DNA of 64,000 bases from Tritrichomonas foetus (GCA_001839685.1 MLAK01000134.1:47758-111757); one strand, 5' to 3'. Counted from the stretch's first letter, positions 10,763-20,244 are shown. Notes: generated by a model from the letters alone, not told the origin. Translations and numbers: made by a program.

Positions 10763-12292
10763 ATGGAAAACGACATTCCCTCGATAATTCCGTTACCTGT
10801 TAATCTCAAAATAGATGAAGGATCATTTGTTCTTACAGATGATTTCACTATTTTCTTTGACGACCAAATTGAAAATATTGAGTTTATTCAAAAATTCATA
10901 GATGAGCATCTTTTAGTGTCTACTGGATTTCATTACAATAAATTGAATAAAAATGAATCACAAAATGCAACTTTTCAATTCATCAAAGATGAAAATTTAC
11001 AAAAAGAACACTATCATTTACAAATCACACAAACATCATTTCTATCAAAAGCATCAACTTACCATGGCCATTTTTATGCTCTTCAAACTTTTCTTCAGCT
11101 TCTTCCACCACAAGTTTTTTCTTCCAAACACATTCAAAATGTTGAATGGAAAGCGAAATGTGTTACAATTGATGATTATCCACGTTTTGCTTGGCGTGGA
11201 ATGCATTTAGATTGTTCACGTCATTTTACTTCACTTTCTGATATTAAAAAATACTTGGTTGGAATGTCAATTCACAAATTAAACGTTTTCCATTGGCATT
11301 TGACTGATGATCAAGGCTGGAGATTTGAAAGTAAGAAATATCCACTTTTGAATACAATTTCAAGTCAACGAATTGAAAAAGATGGTTCGAAATATGGACC
11401 TTTCCTTTATACAATATCTGATATGAAAGAAATTGTTAATTTTGCCAAAACTTTATGTATAACAGTTGTTCCTGAAATTGAAATGCCTGGACATTCTTGT
11501 GCAGTTTTAGCAGCTTATCCTGATTTAGGAGGTGACATTGGTAGACCATTTAATGTTGAAAATCGTTGGGGAATCTTCGAACCGACTTCTTGTTTAGGAA
11601 ATCCTGATACAATTCAGTTTTTCAAAGATATTCTACTTGAGGTATTTGAAATATTTGATAGTAAATTCGTTCATATTGGTGGTGATGAAGTTTTACCTGA
11701 ACATTGGATGAAATGTGAAAAATGTATCAAGAATATGGAATCTTTACAAATTCCCAAAAATGACTTTAAAAAATATCATGCTCATTTTTGTATCGAAATT
11801 GCCAAATTCATTAAAGAGAATGGTAGATTAATGATTGGATGGGATGAAATAATGAGTGAAGGTGAATTGCCAAATGATAATGCAATAATGGCATGGAATT
11901 CTGCAAAGACTGGAAAAATTGCTGCTGATAAAGGTTATCATGTTGTAATGACACCAATGGAATGTTTCTATTTTGATCATAAACAATTTTCAAATAATGA
12001 TCCTTATGAATATATTGGTGGAATGTCACCAATTGATGTAGTTTATGCTTTTAACCCAACATCTCAAATTGATAGCAAAGAAAAAATCCTTGGTTGTCAA
12101 GCAAATTGTTGGACAGAAAGAATGTATAGCTATCGAGATATTGAATGGCACGTTTATCCACGAATTTGTGCTCTTTGTGAAGTTGCCTGGAGTCCAAATG
12201 AACAGAAGAATTTTGAACAATTTTCTCAGAGACTAGAAAAAGTCCATTTAAAGCGCCTTGAGTTTCTTGAAATCAACTATGCTCATCAATAA
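10763..12292 (+). CDS. beta-N-acetylhexosaminidase, glycoside hydrolase family 20
   Basis: A 509-residue GH20 enzyme (EC 3.2.1.52) that removes terminal GlcNAc/GalNAc from glycans. Residues 1-140 form the non-catalytic N-terminal GH20 domain. The catalytic TIM barrel begins at WRGMHLDCSRHF. HKLNVFHWHLTDDQGWRFE and the catalytic pair Asp308-Glu309 in HIGGDE are clear; in this family the Asp assists the substrate's acetamido group and the Glu is the acid/base. Later barrel motifs include MIGWDE, MAWNS and CQANCWTE. It starts at ATG 10763. I see no N-terminal signal peptide (the protein begins MENDIPSIIPLP), so it may be cytosolic or leave by another route. In mucosal parasites such enzymes degrade host mucin glycans; that role is an inference here. 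Confidence 0.93.
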   Translation: MENDIPSIIPLPVNLKIDEGSFVLTDDFTIFFDDQIENIEFIQKFIDEHLLVSTGFHYNKLNKNESQNATFQFIKDENLQKEHYHLQITQTSFLSKASTYHGHFYALQTFLQLLPPQVFSSKHIQNVEWKAKCVTIDDYPRFAWRGMHLDCSRHFTSLSDIKKYLVGMSIHKLNVFHWHLTDDQGWRFESKKYPLLNTISSQRIEKDGSKYGPFLYTISDMKEIVNFAKTLCITVVPEIEMPGHSCAVLAAYPDLGGDIGRPFNVENRWGIFEPTSCLGNPDTIQFFKDILLEVFEIFDSKFVHIGGDEVLPEHWMKCEKCIKNMESLQIPKNDFKKYHAHFCIEIAKFIKENGRLMIGWDEIMSEGELPNDNAIMAWNSAKTGKIAADKGYHVVMTPMECFYFDHKQFSNNDPYEYIGGMSPIDVVYAFNPTSQIDSKEKILGCQANCWTERMYSYRDIEWHVYPRICALCEVAWSPNEQKNFEQFSQRLEKVHLKRLEFLEINYAHQ

Positions 12293-12953
12293 ATCAAATA
12301 ATAAATATTATCTTGACAATCAATGCAATTTTCACATCTTCTGTTAAACCAAATCGCTTCTTTAATTTTTAAACATTTTTCAATTCGATTTTTTGATTTT
12401 TGGATTGAAAAAAAGTAAAAGATTTCTAATATCATCTATCAATAACATTTTTGTATGAAAAATGAAATGCCAAAAGTGCATTCGTCTAAAAATAAAAGTA
12501 AAATGTGTTTGTTTGATTAGATATATCAACTGTTAAGTTGGGAAATATTAGTCGATAAAAATGAAAATAAATGATTTGGTCCGCAATGCAGATTTTCGTT
12601 CATTCAGTAGTTTAGATTAAGGCTCTTTTCAGTTGCCATAACCTTTTAAATTCTCATAAACGCCCATATATGCTTCTTTATATAAACACCCGATCTATAG
12701 TTAGAATAATATTCATGAACTTATATTAGTGTATTCATTGGGGTATATAAAAAATGAATTTATAAGAAAATTCATTCATTCATTGATATTAATCTTCGAT
12801 CATTTTCCGTAATACTAAAAAGGGGTCAGCATTACTGACTGATGTTTCTCGGTAATCATTAAGAGAGAAGGCCTTCTTGATCCTATAAATGAATAAAAAA
12901 TGAGAAAAATGCATATTAACTTTTTCAAAAGTTTCATGTTTGACACTTTTTTG
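12293..12953. other. spacer upstream of the first RCC1-kinase gene
   Basis: About 660 bp without a coding frame. The region 12822-12884 has unusual GC content and base-pairing and is listed separately. A TATATAAA-like stretch occurs near 12680. Confidence 0.5.
12822..12884 (+). other. possible structured RNA or regulatory element
   Basis: A 63-nt island, less AT-rich than its surroundings, can fold into a closed structure. 12822-12828 pairs with 12878-12884 over 7 positions (two G-U), 12831-12838 pairs with 12849-12856 over 8 positions (one G-U), and 12865-12876 contains the palindrome GAAGGCCTTC. The 7-bp outer stem recalls a tRNA acceptor, but it is too short and lacks the T-loop consensus, so it is not a tRNA. 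It ends about 70 nt before the predicted transcription start of the downstream gene, so it could be a promoter element instead. Confidence 0.3.
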
Positions 12954-12959
12954 TCATTA
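12954..12959 (+). promoter_or_regulatory. TCATTA initiator (Inr) of the first RCC1-kinase gene
   Basis: TCATTA matches the trichomonad initiator consensus TCAYTW. The expected start site is the A at 12956, giving a 12-nt leader before ATG 12968. This spacing is typical for these organisms and supports 12968 rather than the upstream TTG/GTG codons as the start. Confidence 0.6.
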
Positions 12960-12967
12960 ACTTGGTG

Positions 12968-15190
12968 ATGACAAATACAGACGGAAATTTCACCATTTTA
13001 TCGGCTGGAAATCCTACTAAAGGCCAACTGGGACGCGGTGGAAACAACAGTGTTCCATCTCCTGTGGCACTTCCAACTTCCCAAATTTCTTGTTTATCAA
13101 ATGGGAATATACATAGTGTTGTACTCTGTAAAGATGGGTCAGTCCTTTGGTGGGGGCAGAAAAATGGAAGTTTCAGCTTTGAAGAAGAAGATGCCGACAT
13201 TCCAACCAAAATTAAAGGACTTCCATTTATAATTGATGTTAAATGTGGCGATTATTTCACTCTCTTTCTTACAAAAGAAAAAAAAGTTCTTATTTCATCA
13301 TACTATGAAAAAAATCATTTCACTGGGATAAAAATTCCCGAACCAGCTGTTGCCCTGTTTGGTTATGAATATCCTTGGATCGTTGGTGAGAGTGGAGCAA
13401 TTTATTTTTATGAATATAATAATCAAAATTTCCACAATGTTGTCAAATTTGGCCCATATTCATTTGGTGTTCCAAAACAAATTGTTTCTACTTGGCATTC
13501 TGTTGTTTTAATAACTTCATCAGGTGAAGCATTAGGAATGTCCATGTCAAATCTTATTCCCAAAAATGATCATCCGATTTTCCAGATTGTTCCGAAAAAT
13601 GTGAAAGAATTTGTACCGATTAAAAGTCTTTGGGGTGTGAAAATCAGAAAGGTTGTTGGAAACGAACTTCATTATCTTGCCATTTCAGAAGACAATCAAG
13701 TCTTCAAGTGGGGAATAACAGGGATGTTTAGTAATTTCTACAAGAGTTATTTTACAGGTTTTAATATTCATAACATTTGTAGAGATGCTAAATTTATTGA
13801 CATTGCTACTGCAAAAAACCATTCTCTATGTGTAGACTCTTCAGGTCATGTTTGGGGCTTCGGAAATGGTGAATATGGACAAACACTGCTGAAAGATGAC
13901 ACTAGTTTTGTATCCAATTTAATTGAAAAAGCAGTTGCTGTTCATTGCGGATCCGATTTTTCACTTGTTGAAGTTGGAGAGTATGCCCTTCCAGAGGCTG
14001 GGTCACTGAATTTAGAATTAAATTCAAATCATAAGCCTCATAATTTCCAAGAAAACAATGAATTGGTTTCAAGAAATCCTATGAAATTTAATGATAATTT
14101 GAGAATTCATGATTCGTCTCAATTAAATAAAATTCGAGATTTAGAAGAAAAGCTTTTAAAATCAAAACAAAAAATATCATCACTTAAAGAAACAATTCGA
14201 TCCTTTTCTACAATTCAAAAGCAGTATGAAGAACTCAAAACAGAAAATGAATATAAAAATGTGGAGATTAGCGAACTTCATCAGCAAATTCAGAAACTTA
14301 CAAACGAAATACAAAGTCAAATTTCTACATCATCACCAAAAATTATGTCACAGAAAGAAATAGAAAGTTTCAATATTATTAAAACTATTGGAAGTGGATC
14401 ATCAGCCAATGTTGTCAAAGTTTCACAAGAACAATTTTATGCATTAAAAATTTTGAAACTGGAGAATATTGATGAAGAAGATAGTGAATCCGATAGTTAT
14501 CACAGTAATCAAAGTTATGATGGTGAAGAAGAAACAAATAAACAAAAGTTCAAAACAGAATTCGAAAAGCTTCAATATTTTATGAAAGAATATGAAATAA
14601 TATGTCAAATATCACATAAAAATATTATTAAAACGTATGGAATTTGTTATGGAAATGAAAAGAATCCACCATCAATTTTATTAGAATATTGTCCATTTAA
14701 TTTAAAGAAAAGAGTTAAAAAATTGAATGATGAAAATAGATACCAAATTATTTCTGAAATCATTGAAGGGATGTCATATATTCATGAAAGAGGATTAATT
14801 CATCGAGATTTAAAGCCAGAAAACATTTTACTTGATTCTGAAAATCATGTTAAAATTTGTGATTTTAGAATCTCAACATTATCAAGTGATACATCACATA
14901 CAGGTGGTATTGGGACTCTTGCATATATGTCGCCAGAACAATTAAATGGTGATAAACATTATACTAACAAAGTTGATGTTTATGCCTTTGGCATTATTCT
15001 TTATTTCATTTTGACCAATGGTTCAATTCCCAATATTTCTGTTGGTGATATTGTTAAAGGTAAACAAATTCATCTTCCAACACGGATTCCAGATTTTTAT
15101 CGACGCATGATTAAAAAATGTTTATCTTTTGCTCCAAAAGACCGACCAGATTTTTCTGAGCTTCACATATTGCTTTCATCATCGAAATAA
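12968..15190 (+). CDS. RCC1-repeat protein with C-terminal protein kinase domain (DFR variant)
   Basis: A 740-residue protein. Residues 1-345 are degenerate RCC1-type propeller repeats (LSAGNPTKGQLGRGG, VWGFGNGEYGQ). A coiled coil at about 385-450 follows (LEEKLLKSKQKISSLKETI). A Ser/Thr or TKL-like kinase domain occupies about 462-740. It has IGSGSSANVVKV as glycine-rich loop, YALKILK as VAIK, HRDLKPEN with H612-R613-D614, and YMSPEQ in place of APE. An acidic insertion lies after the VAIK motif. The DFG motif is DFR (632-634), a single-base change from GGA to AGA relative to its tandem paralogue, and may weaken or abolish Mg2+ positioning. Start 12968 is the first ATG. The propeller probably recruits a partner or substrate, and the pathway is unknown. 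Confidence 0.85.
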   Translation: MTNTDGNFTILSAGNPTKGQLGRGGNNSVPSPVALPTSQISCLSNGNIHSVVLCKDGSVLWWGQKNGSFSFEEEDADIPTKIKGLPFIIDVKCGDYFTLFLTKEKKVLISSYYEKNHFTGIKIPEPAVALFGYEYPWIVGESGAIYFYEYNNQNFHNVVKFGPYSFGVPKQIVSTWHSVVLITSSGEALGMSMSNLIPKNDHPIFQIVPKNVKEFVPIKSLWGVKIRKVVGNELHYLAISEDNQVFKWGITGMFSNFYKSYFTGFNIHNICRDAKFIDIATAKNHSLCVDSSGHVWGFGNGEYGQTLLKDDTSFVSNLIEKAVAVHCGSDFSLVEVGEYALPEAGSLNLELNSNHKPHNFQENNELVSRNPMKFNDNLRIHDSSQLNKIRDLEEKLLKSKQKISSLKETIRSFSTIQKQYEELKTENEYKNVEISELHQQIQKLTNEIQSQISTSSPKIMSQKEIESFNIIKTIGSGSSANVVKVSQEQFYALKILKLENIDEEDSESDSYHSNQSYDGEEETNKQKFKTEFEKLQYFMKEYEIICQISHKNIIKTYGICYGNEKNPPSILLEYCPFNLKKRVKKLNDENRYQIISEIIEGMSYIHERGLIHRDLKPENILLDSENHVKICDFRISTLSSDTSHTGGIGTLAYMSPEQLNGDKHYTNKVDVYAFGIILYFILTNGSIPNISVGDIVKGKQIHLPTRIPDFYRRMIKKCLSFAPKDRPDFSELHILLSSSK

Positions 15191-15386
15191 AATCAGATAC
15201 TCAGATCAAATTTGTTCGTATCTTCTTTCAATTTAAATAAAAAGTATTCTAAAATGCGTATTATAGGAACTTGATCAAAATTTTGTTCTTAGAAGAATAT
15301 TATTATCCTTAAACTTTTGAGAATAGATATAAATTCATTTTTTAAAGTTCACATATCATGATATTATATCCTTCGTTTGTTTTCAA

Positions 15387-15420
<34 letters not shown>

Positions 15421-15811
15421 TTGTTGTTGTTGTTGTTGTTGTTGGTTTGTTTTTGTAAATTTCTTACTTATATCTACTTTCCTTTACTATAGAAGTAAAC
15501 TTTTTAAAAATGAAATTATTGCTAGAAAGAATAAATATTGAGTTTCCAGAGTTTCTAAAAAAGATTTTGATTATCATTAGATTCTCATGTATTGAAAAAC
15601 AATTGCTATCTATTCTTCTTGAATATCCATTTTATTCATGTATAGATTACTTGATTAATTCATTAGGCATGTTCAAATTGATGATATTTCATTTCTCAAC
15701 TTCTACAACCAAAATATCCTTTACAAACATAGGTATATAATGATAATAGGAAATTGCTTTCATCTGATTGACCTTCTGAAAAAGTTCTATTGAAAAGTGG
15801 CAAAACAATTC
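15191..15811. other. spacer between the tandem RCC1-kinase genes
   Basis: About 620 bp of AT-rich DNA containing a T tract and a GTT microsatellite. A 76-codon ATG-started frame (15510-15740) encodes an Ile/Phe-rich peptide with no recognisable feature. I leave it unannotated, though a small membrane peptide cannot be excluded. Confidence 0.5.
15389..15443 (+). repeat. poly-T tract followed by (GTT)8 microsatellite
   Basis: 31 consecutive T (15389-15419) run directly into eight GTT units (15420-15443). This is a slippage-prone simple repeat and a likely length polymorphism. Confidence 0.9.
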
Positions 15812-18184
15812 ATGAGGAAAAGAGTGACACATAGAAAAATGAGCATTGTGTCGGCAGGATCAACCCGTACTGGGCAACTTGGGAGATTTGGTGACTGTTT
15901 AACCCCTTCTCCAATTAAAAATTTTGATCCTGAGAGTCTAGTCTGTATATCAGTTGGGTGGGATCATTGTGCTGCACTTTGCAAAGATGGAACGGTTTTT
16001 GGATGGGGAATAATGAAACGTATATCTTCTTATGAGGGTTTGGAAATACCAATGAAGCTAGTGGGCTTACCAAACATCATTGATTTAAAATGTGGTAATG
16101 AATTCACACTTTTTATGAATGATGAAAGGAAAGTTTTTATTACATCAGATCTTTATTATGAAAAGACAACGAACATTTCACTTTTAGAAGTTAAAATTGG
16201 TGAACGTGCAGTTGGGCTATTTGGCTTCGACGATCCATGGATTTTAGGAGAGAGTGGTTCAATTTTTTGGTGCAACTATTCTGATCAAACAATCAAATAT
16301 ATCAAAAAATTTGGCCCTTATCACTTTGGTTTACCAAAACAAATTTTATCAACATTAAACATATGCTTTTTGATTACATCGTCAGGTGAAGCTTATGGAA
16401 TGAATATGAAACAATTGAAACAGGACAGAAAATATTATAATCAGAATAATAATTATAATTATCATCTTGTAGATTGTGAAGATGATTTCAAACCAATTGA
16501 AGCTCTTCAAGGTGTGAAAATTCGGAAAGTTGCGGGTTGTTTCTCTGATTTCTTACTTCTTACTGAAGATAATCGATTGTTTTCCTCATCAACATTTCTT
16601 TTCGATAAATTTGGTAAAGGAATTGAATCGCCTGACGATGAATTTAACAAGTTTATATGTCCTTCAGTTTATAAAAACAAAACAATTATTGATATTGATA
16701 TGCAATATTCTCATAAAATCCTTATCGATTCAACTGGTCATGTCTGGGGTTTTGGGTATGGAGAATTTGGAGAAACTATGCTTGGAAAGAAAAGTTTTTT
16801 CTCAAAAAGATCCCCGAAATCGAAAAAGATCGAGGGGGCTATTGCAGCTCACTGTGGTCAAGATGTTACAATTGTAGAAGTTGGAGATGAACCACTTAAA
16901 ATCGCAGGAACTATTGAACTTCAGAAAAGACTGAAAGAATATTGTGTGTTACATTATCAGGGACAATCCAACCAAACAACAAAGCCAACCCAACCTAAAA
17001 TATCCCATGAAAAATTAACAAATAATGAAGTAAAAAGAACTGTTCAAGAAGAAAATCTTAATTCTAAAATTGAGCCTTTAAACAAATCTAGAACCCAAAA
17101 GATTAAAAAACCAAAAATATCGAAGAATTCAATCAATCAAGAAAAAATGAATAAAGTTGAAAAAACTCAAGAAAATCAGAATCAAAATCAAAAAATTTCT
17201 ATTAATGACAAAAAATACAAAACTAATGAAGTAAAAAGAACTGTTCAAGAAGAAAATCCTAATTCTAAAATTGAGCATTTAAACAAATCTAGAACACAAA
17301 AGATTAAAAAACCAAAAATATTGAAAAATTCAATCAATCAAGAAAAGATTATTGAAACAGAAAAAACTCAAGACAATCAACATCAAACCGTTTCTGTTGA
17401 TGAATTAACGACGAAAATTATGTCACAAGATGAAATTGATAATTTTCAAAGGATTAAAACAATTGGTAATGGTGGTTCTTCTGATGTTTATCAAGTTTCT
17501 AATGGAAATTGGTATGCTTTAAAAGTTCTCAAGATTCAAGAGCAAAGTGAACATGATTTTGATAAAGTTCGGAGATTTATGAATGAATATGAAATTATAT
17601 GTAATATTCAGCATCCAAATATCATAAAAACATATGGAATTTGTTATGGTGATCATGATCATCCTCCATCAATTTTACTTGAGTATTGTCCACATAATTT
17701 GAAGAATTGTATTCAAACTTTGACAAATAATGAAATAAAACAGATTATCATAGAAATTGCCGAAGCAATGTCTTACATTCATCATTGTGGATTAATTCAT
17801 CGAGATTTGAAACCAGAAAACATTTTACTTGATTCTGAAAAACATGTAAAAATTTGTGATTTTGGAATTTCAACTCTTGCTGAAGAACACACACATACAA
17901 TTCATATTGGTACGTTTGCATATATGTCGCCCGAACAGCATTGTGAGGATGAACATTATACCAATAAAGTTGATGTTTATGCTTTTGGTTTAATATTATT
18001 GTTTGTTTTAACGCATGGATCACCTCCAAAAATTTCCCTTATTGATGTAATTAAGGGAAAAAAAATTCATCTTCCTGCTTCAATTAATCAATTCTATCAA
18101 AAGATGATTCTTTCGTGTATTTCATTAGATCCAGATGATCGTCCTAATTTTTCAGAACTTGCAGAAACACTTAATTCTCATTAA
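15812..18184 (+). CDS. RCC1-repeat protein with C-terminal protein kinase domain (canonical paralogue)
   Basis: A 790-residue tandem paralogue of the gene at 12968-15190, with the same order. RCC1-like repeats cover about 12-370 (SAGSTRTGQLGRFG, VWGFGYGEFGE). A long Lys/Asn/Glu-rich linker covers about 390-530, and a kinase domain about 545-790. The kinase motifs are complete: IGNGGSSDVYQV, YALKVLK, HRDLKPEN (H663-R664-D665), DFG (683-685), YMSPEQ and DVYAFGLIL, so it should be active. The linker contains a 67-residue internal duplication that its neighbour lacks. The first ATG is at 15812; upstream in-frame codons lack an ATG. A second ATG at 15839 (MSIVSAG) aligns better with the paralogue's start. 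Substrates are unknown. Confidence 0.87.
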   Translation: MRKRVTHRKMSIVSAGSTRTGQLGRFGDCLTPSPIKNFDPESLVCISVGWDHCAALCKDGTVFGWGIMKRISSYEGLEIPMKLVGLPNIIDLKCGNEFTLFMNDERKVFITSDLYYEKTTNISLLEVKIGERAVGLFGFDDPWILGESGSIFWCNYSDQTIKYIKKFGPYHFGLPKQILSTLNICFLITSSGEAYGMNMKQLKQDRKYYNQNNNYNYHLVDCEDDFKPIEALQGVKIRKVAGCFSDFLLLTEDNRLFSSSTFLFDKFGKGIESPDDEFNKFICPSVYKNKTIIDIDMQYSHKILIDSTGHVWGFGYGEFGETMLGKKSFFSKRSPKSKKIEGAIAAHCGQDVTIVEVGDEPLKIAGTIELQKRLKEYCVLHYQGQSNQTTKPTQPKISHEKLTNNEVKRTVQEENLNSKIEPLNKSRTQKIKKPKISKNSINQEKMNKVEKTQENQNQNQKISINDKKYKTNEVKRTVQEENPNSKIEHLNKSRTQKIKKPKILKNSINQEKIIETEKTQDNQHQTVSVDELTTKIMSQDEIDNFQRIKTIGNGGSSDVYQVSNGNWYALKVLKIQEQSEHDFDKVRRFMNEYEIICNIQHPNIIKTYGICYGDHDHPPSILLEYCPHNLKNCIQTLTNNEIKQIIIEIAEAMSYIHHCGLIHRDLKPENILLDSEKHVKICDFGISTLAEEHTHTIHIGTFAYMSPEQHCEDEHYTNKVDVYAFGLILLFVLTHGSPPKISLIDVIKGKKIHLPASINQFYQKMILSCISLDPDDRPNFSELAETLNSH
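17022..17350 (+). repeat. internal tandem duplication in the kinase linker
   Basis: Two in-frame copies of about 125-130 bp begin near 17022 and 17223, with a period of 201 bp (67 codons). They encode the NEVKRTVQEEN...SKIE...LNKSRTQKIKKPKI...KNSINQEK segment with only a few substitutions. It is a recent coding duplication absent from the upstream paralogue. Confidence 0.85.
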
Positions 18185-18366
18185 TTATGTTTATTTCAAG
18201 ATTTATCAATTTATTTTCATATTAATAAAATGTTTTTTATATTCTCTTTTTCCTTTCTATTCCCTTTTTAATATTAATGAAATAAAAAAGCAAAAATGGT
18301 AATGATCTATTTATTTTCTTTTTCATATAAATTCTATATAAGAACTACAAAGTCAAAATTGTCATC

Positions 18367-19248
18367 TTAAAGTTTTTCTTCTTCTTTGTTCATATTTTTA
18401 TCATCCTTTTCGGTAGATTCGTTTTCTATTCCTTCATTTCCATTTTTTTCGAGTAAATTTACTTCATCACTCTTGCTTGTTGAAGTGCATACAGAAAATG
18501 TTAAGATTCCTATTTTTAATATTGTTGAAGCCATTAAAAAGCTTGAAAAGAACATAATATGCACACCATATTGAATATTTCCAACAATATCGATTATTTC
18601 TCCATTTTTCAACAAAGATAGTTGAGAAATTGTGACGTCTTGTTGTGTTAGTGTCTGATTCAATATATAGAAAATGTTTATTGGTACATATTCTGTAGCA
18701 AGTTCAAATGAATCAGATGAACGGTAATAAACAGGACTTGTAAAATTTGCGTGAATATCTTCACTTGATATTGGTTCTAAATATTTTGTTCCTTCAATCA
18801 TCACTGCTTTCAGTGGTTTTGTATTTCTGACAAAACTTTGTCCTTCATTATGAATTGCATGAAATACACAATACATTTCATTAGGTGGTGTTGTTATCAT
18901 AAAAAATGGATCGTTTGAAGTGATTCTATATTTACAATTTTCTTCAAAAGCATTAATCATAATAGTTAATCTTTCATTTGACCTTTGAGGTGAAATTTTG
19001 ACCATTCCAGTTTCGGTTCCCAAATCGATTCCAAAATTCGGATATCTAGAATAAAATCTCTCTTTATTCACTTTTATCTTGAGGTTTCTTGCACCCTGGA
19101 TCACAATAGATGAAAACCTTCGCGAAATGTTGAGAAAAATGTCGTCTCCATTTTTTCCATCGTAATAATCCAGCATCATCAAATCTTTGTCCTGTTGATG
19201 TATGTATTGAGTCATTTGGAAAGCTATCGTCAAGAGGATTTCCAGCAT
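18367..19248 (-). CDS. putative single-pass membrane protein
   Basis: A 293-residue protein starting at ATG 19248 with a short hydrophobic leader (MLEILLTIAFQM). A roughly 215-residue, probably beta-rich lumenal or extracellular part has N-glycosylation sequons (for example NFT and NQT). A hydrophobic segment at about 230-255 (YGVHIMFFSSFLMASTILKIGIL) follows, then a charged Glu/Lys/Asn cytoplasmic tail. The layout is that of type I surface or endomembrane proteins. I do not recognise the ectodomain. It converges with the upstream kinase gene, 182 bp away, and shares the single-pass plan with two other genes in this window without obvious sequence similarity. Confidence 0.65.
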   Translation of the reverse strand: MLEILLTIAFQMTQYIHQQDKDLMMLDYYDGKNGDDIFLNISRRFSSIVIQGARNLKIKVNKERFYSRYPNFGIDLGTETGMVKISPQRSNERLTIMINAFEENCKYRITSNDPFFMITTPPNEMYCVFHAIHNEGQSFVRNTKPLKAVMIEGTKYLEPISSEDIHANFTSPVYYRSSDSFELATEYVPINIFYILNQTLTQQDVTISQLSLLKNGEIIDIVGNIQYGVHIMFFSSFLMASTILKIGILTFSVCTSTSKSDEVNLLEKNGNEGIENESTEKDDKNMNKEEEKL

Positions 19249-19313
19249 GCTAATGTGTCGCCTATATAATAATAATGTGAGATGAGTTCATTTAACATTT
19301 TGATAGCAACTTT

Positions 19314-19371
19314 CAGATTGAATGCATTCAAACCTATATAATAATTTGCAGATTGAATGCATTCAAACCTA
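19314..19371. repeat. duplicated 23-bp motif with internal palindrome, upstream of the membrane-protein gene
   Basis: Two identical 23-bp copies (19314-19336 and 19349-19371) each contain the 14-bp palindrome TTGAATGCATTCAA. The adjacent CCTATATAATA string also occurs twice (19261 and 19333). They lie 65-125 bp upstream of the minus-strand ATG at 19248, a position suited to a paired regulatory site. Confidence 0.6.
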
Positions 19372-20118
19372 AAAAATCGTAGAAGTTTATGCCACCCATT
19401 CAAAACTAATAATTGTTTAATTGTTTTTGAATTTTTTCAAAAAATTTTACAACATTGAATTCATTTGAATGGAGCTGGGGTTTTTGAATGATTTGCCAAC
19501 TTTTGCAGAAGATAAAAAAATTGAAAAACAATTAAAATATTACAAATTAATGGGTGTAAAATAACCGCTTTCCGTTAATGGTTTCTCATAAATTGGGGCA
19601 ATTTTGTGAAGTGGTGGCTGTCCATAGTGATATCAATCATTTTTAAGGTCAATCCACTGAATTATTTTTTTTTTTAAAAAATATTATCGACGAATATTAT
19701 TTATGGAATGAATCATTGAAAATATTGATGCAAATATTTCTTATTTGCTTTTTATATTACGTTGATATTAATTTCAATGGGTTAGGGTGGCTTTTTTAAA
19801 AAATGGTTAATATTTATCAAAATAACTATGGAAAATGTAACCATGTTTTTGTCAATTATGGTTATTTTTAATAATGATATTTATAGTACAACTTAGCAAA
19901 ATAAATGTGATATTCACTTGTTGCACATTTGATTCACAATTTTGTTCATTTCTAAAATCAAAATTGTTGAAAAACTCAACTCAGAATCACATTTATGATT
20001 AAATTATTGTCATAGAGGACTTCTAGCAAGAGGAAAAAAGATTGGAATCTGATAATACATATCTATTCATAAGAGAAAATCATCAACTATCGAATGAAAT
20101 GTGAAATTTTATTATTAT

Positions 20119-20244
20119 CTACAGTAATTTGCCAATAAACTTGTTCTTTCTTCCAGATGTTGCGCTGTTGTTCTTAATCTTCTCTTGCTGAATATTTATC
20201 CCTTTAGGTCTTCCTATCTTGACAAGTGATGTAAAAAATTGCAT
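20119..20244 (-). CDS. candidate small basic ORF, 41 residues, or C-terminal coding relic
   Basis: An ATG-started minus-strand frame encodes a Lys/Arg-rich peptide beginning MQFFTSLVKIGRPKG and ending in a further basic cluster (GRKNK). Its codon use (AAG, GGA, GCA, ACA) is less AT-biased than the flanks, which is why it stands out. The GRPKG string recalls AT-hook-like or transposase linker motifs. It could be an independent small gene or the end of a decayed DNA-binding protein. No homology is known to me. Confidence 0.3.
   Translation of the reverse strand: MQFFTSLVKIGRPKGINIQQEKIKNNSATSGRKNKFIGKLL

Noticed and set aside
12822..12884. tRNA gene
   Set aside because: The 7-bp outer stem is suggestive, but the length is only 63 nt and the T-arm consensus GTTCRANNC is absent.
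15510..15740. 76-codon ATG frame between the RCC1-kinase genes
   Set aside because: No initiator, no motif, and an amino-acid composition expected from AT-rich noise.
19555..19665. Possible small RNA with an AATTTTG Sm-like string and a terminal T tract
   Set aside because: No conserved snRNA or SRP landmark could be matched and the pairing is weak.
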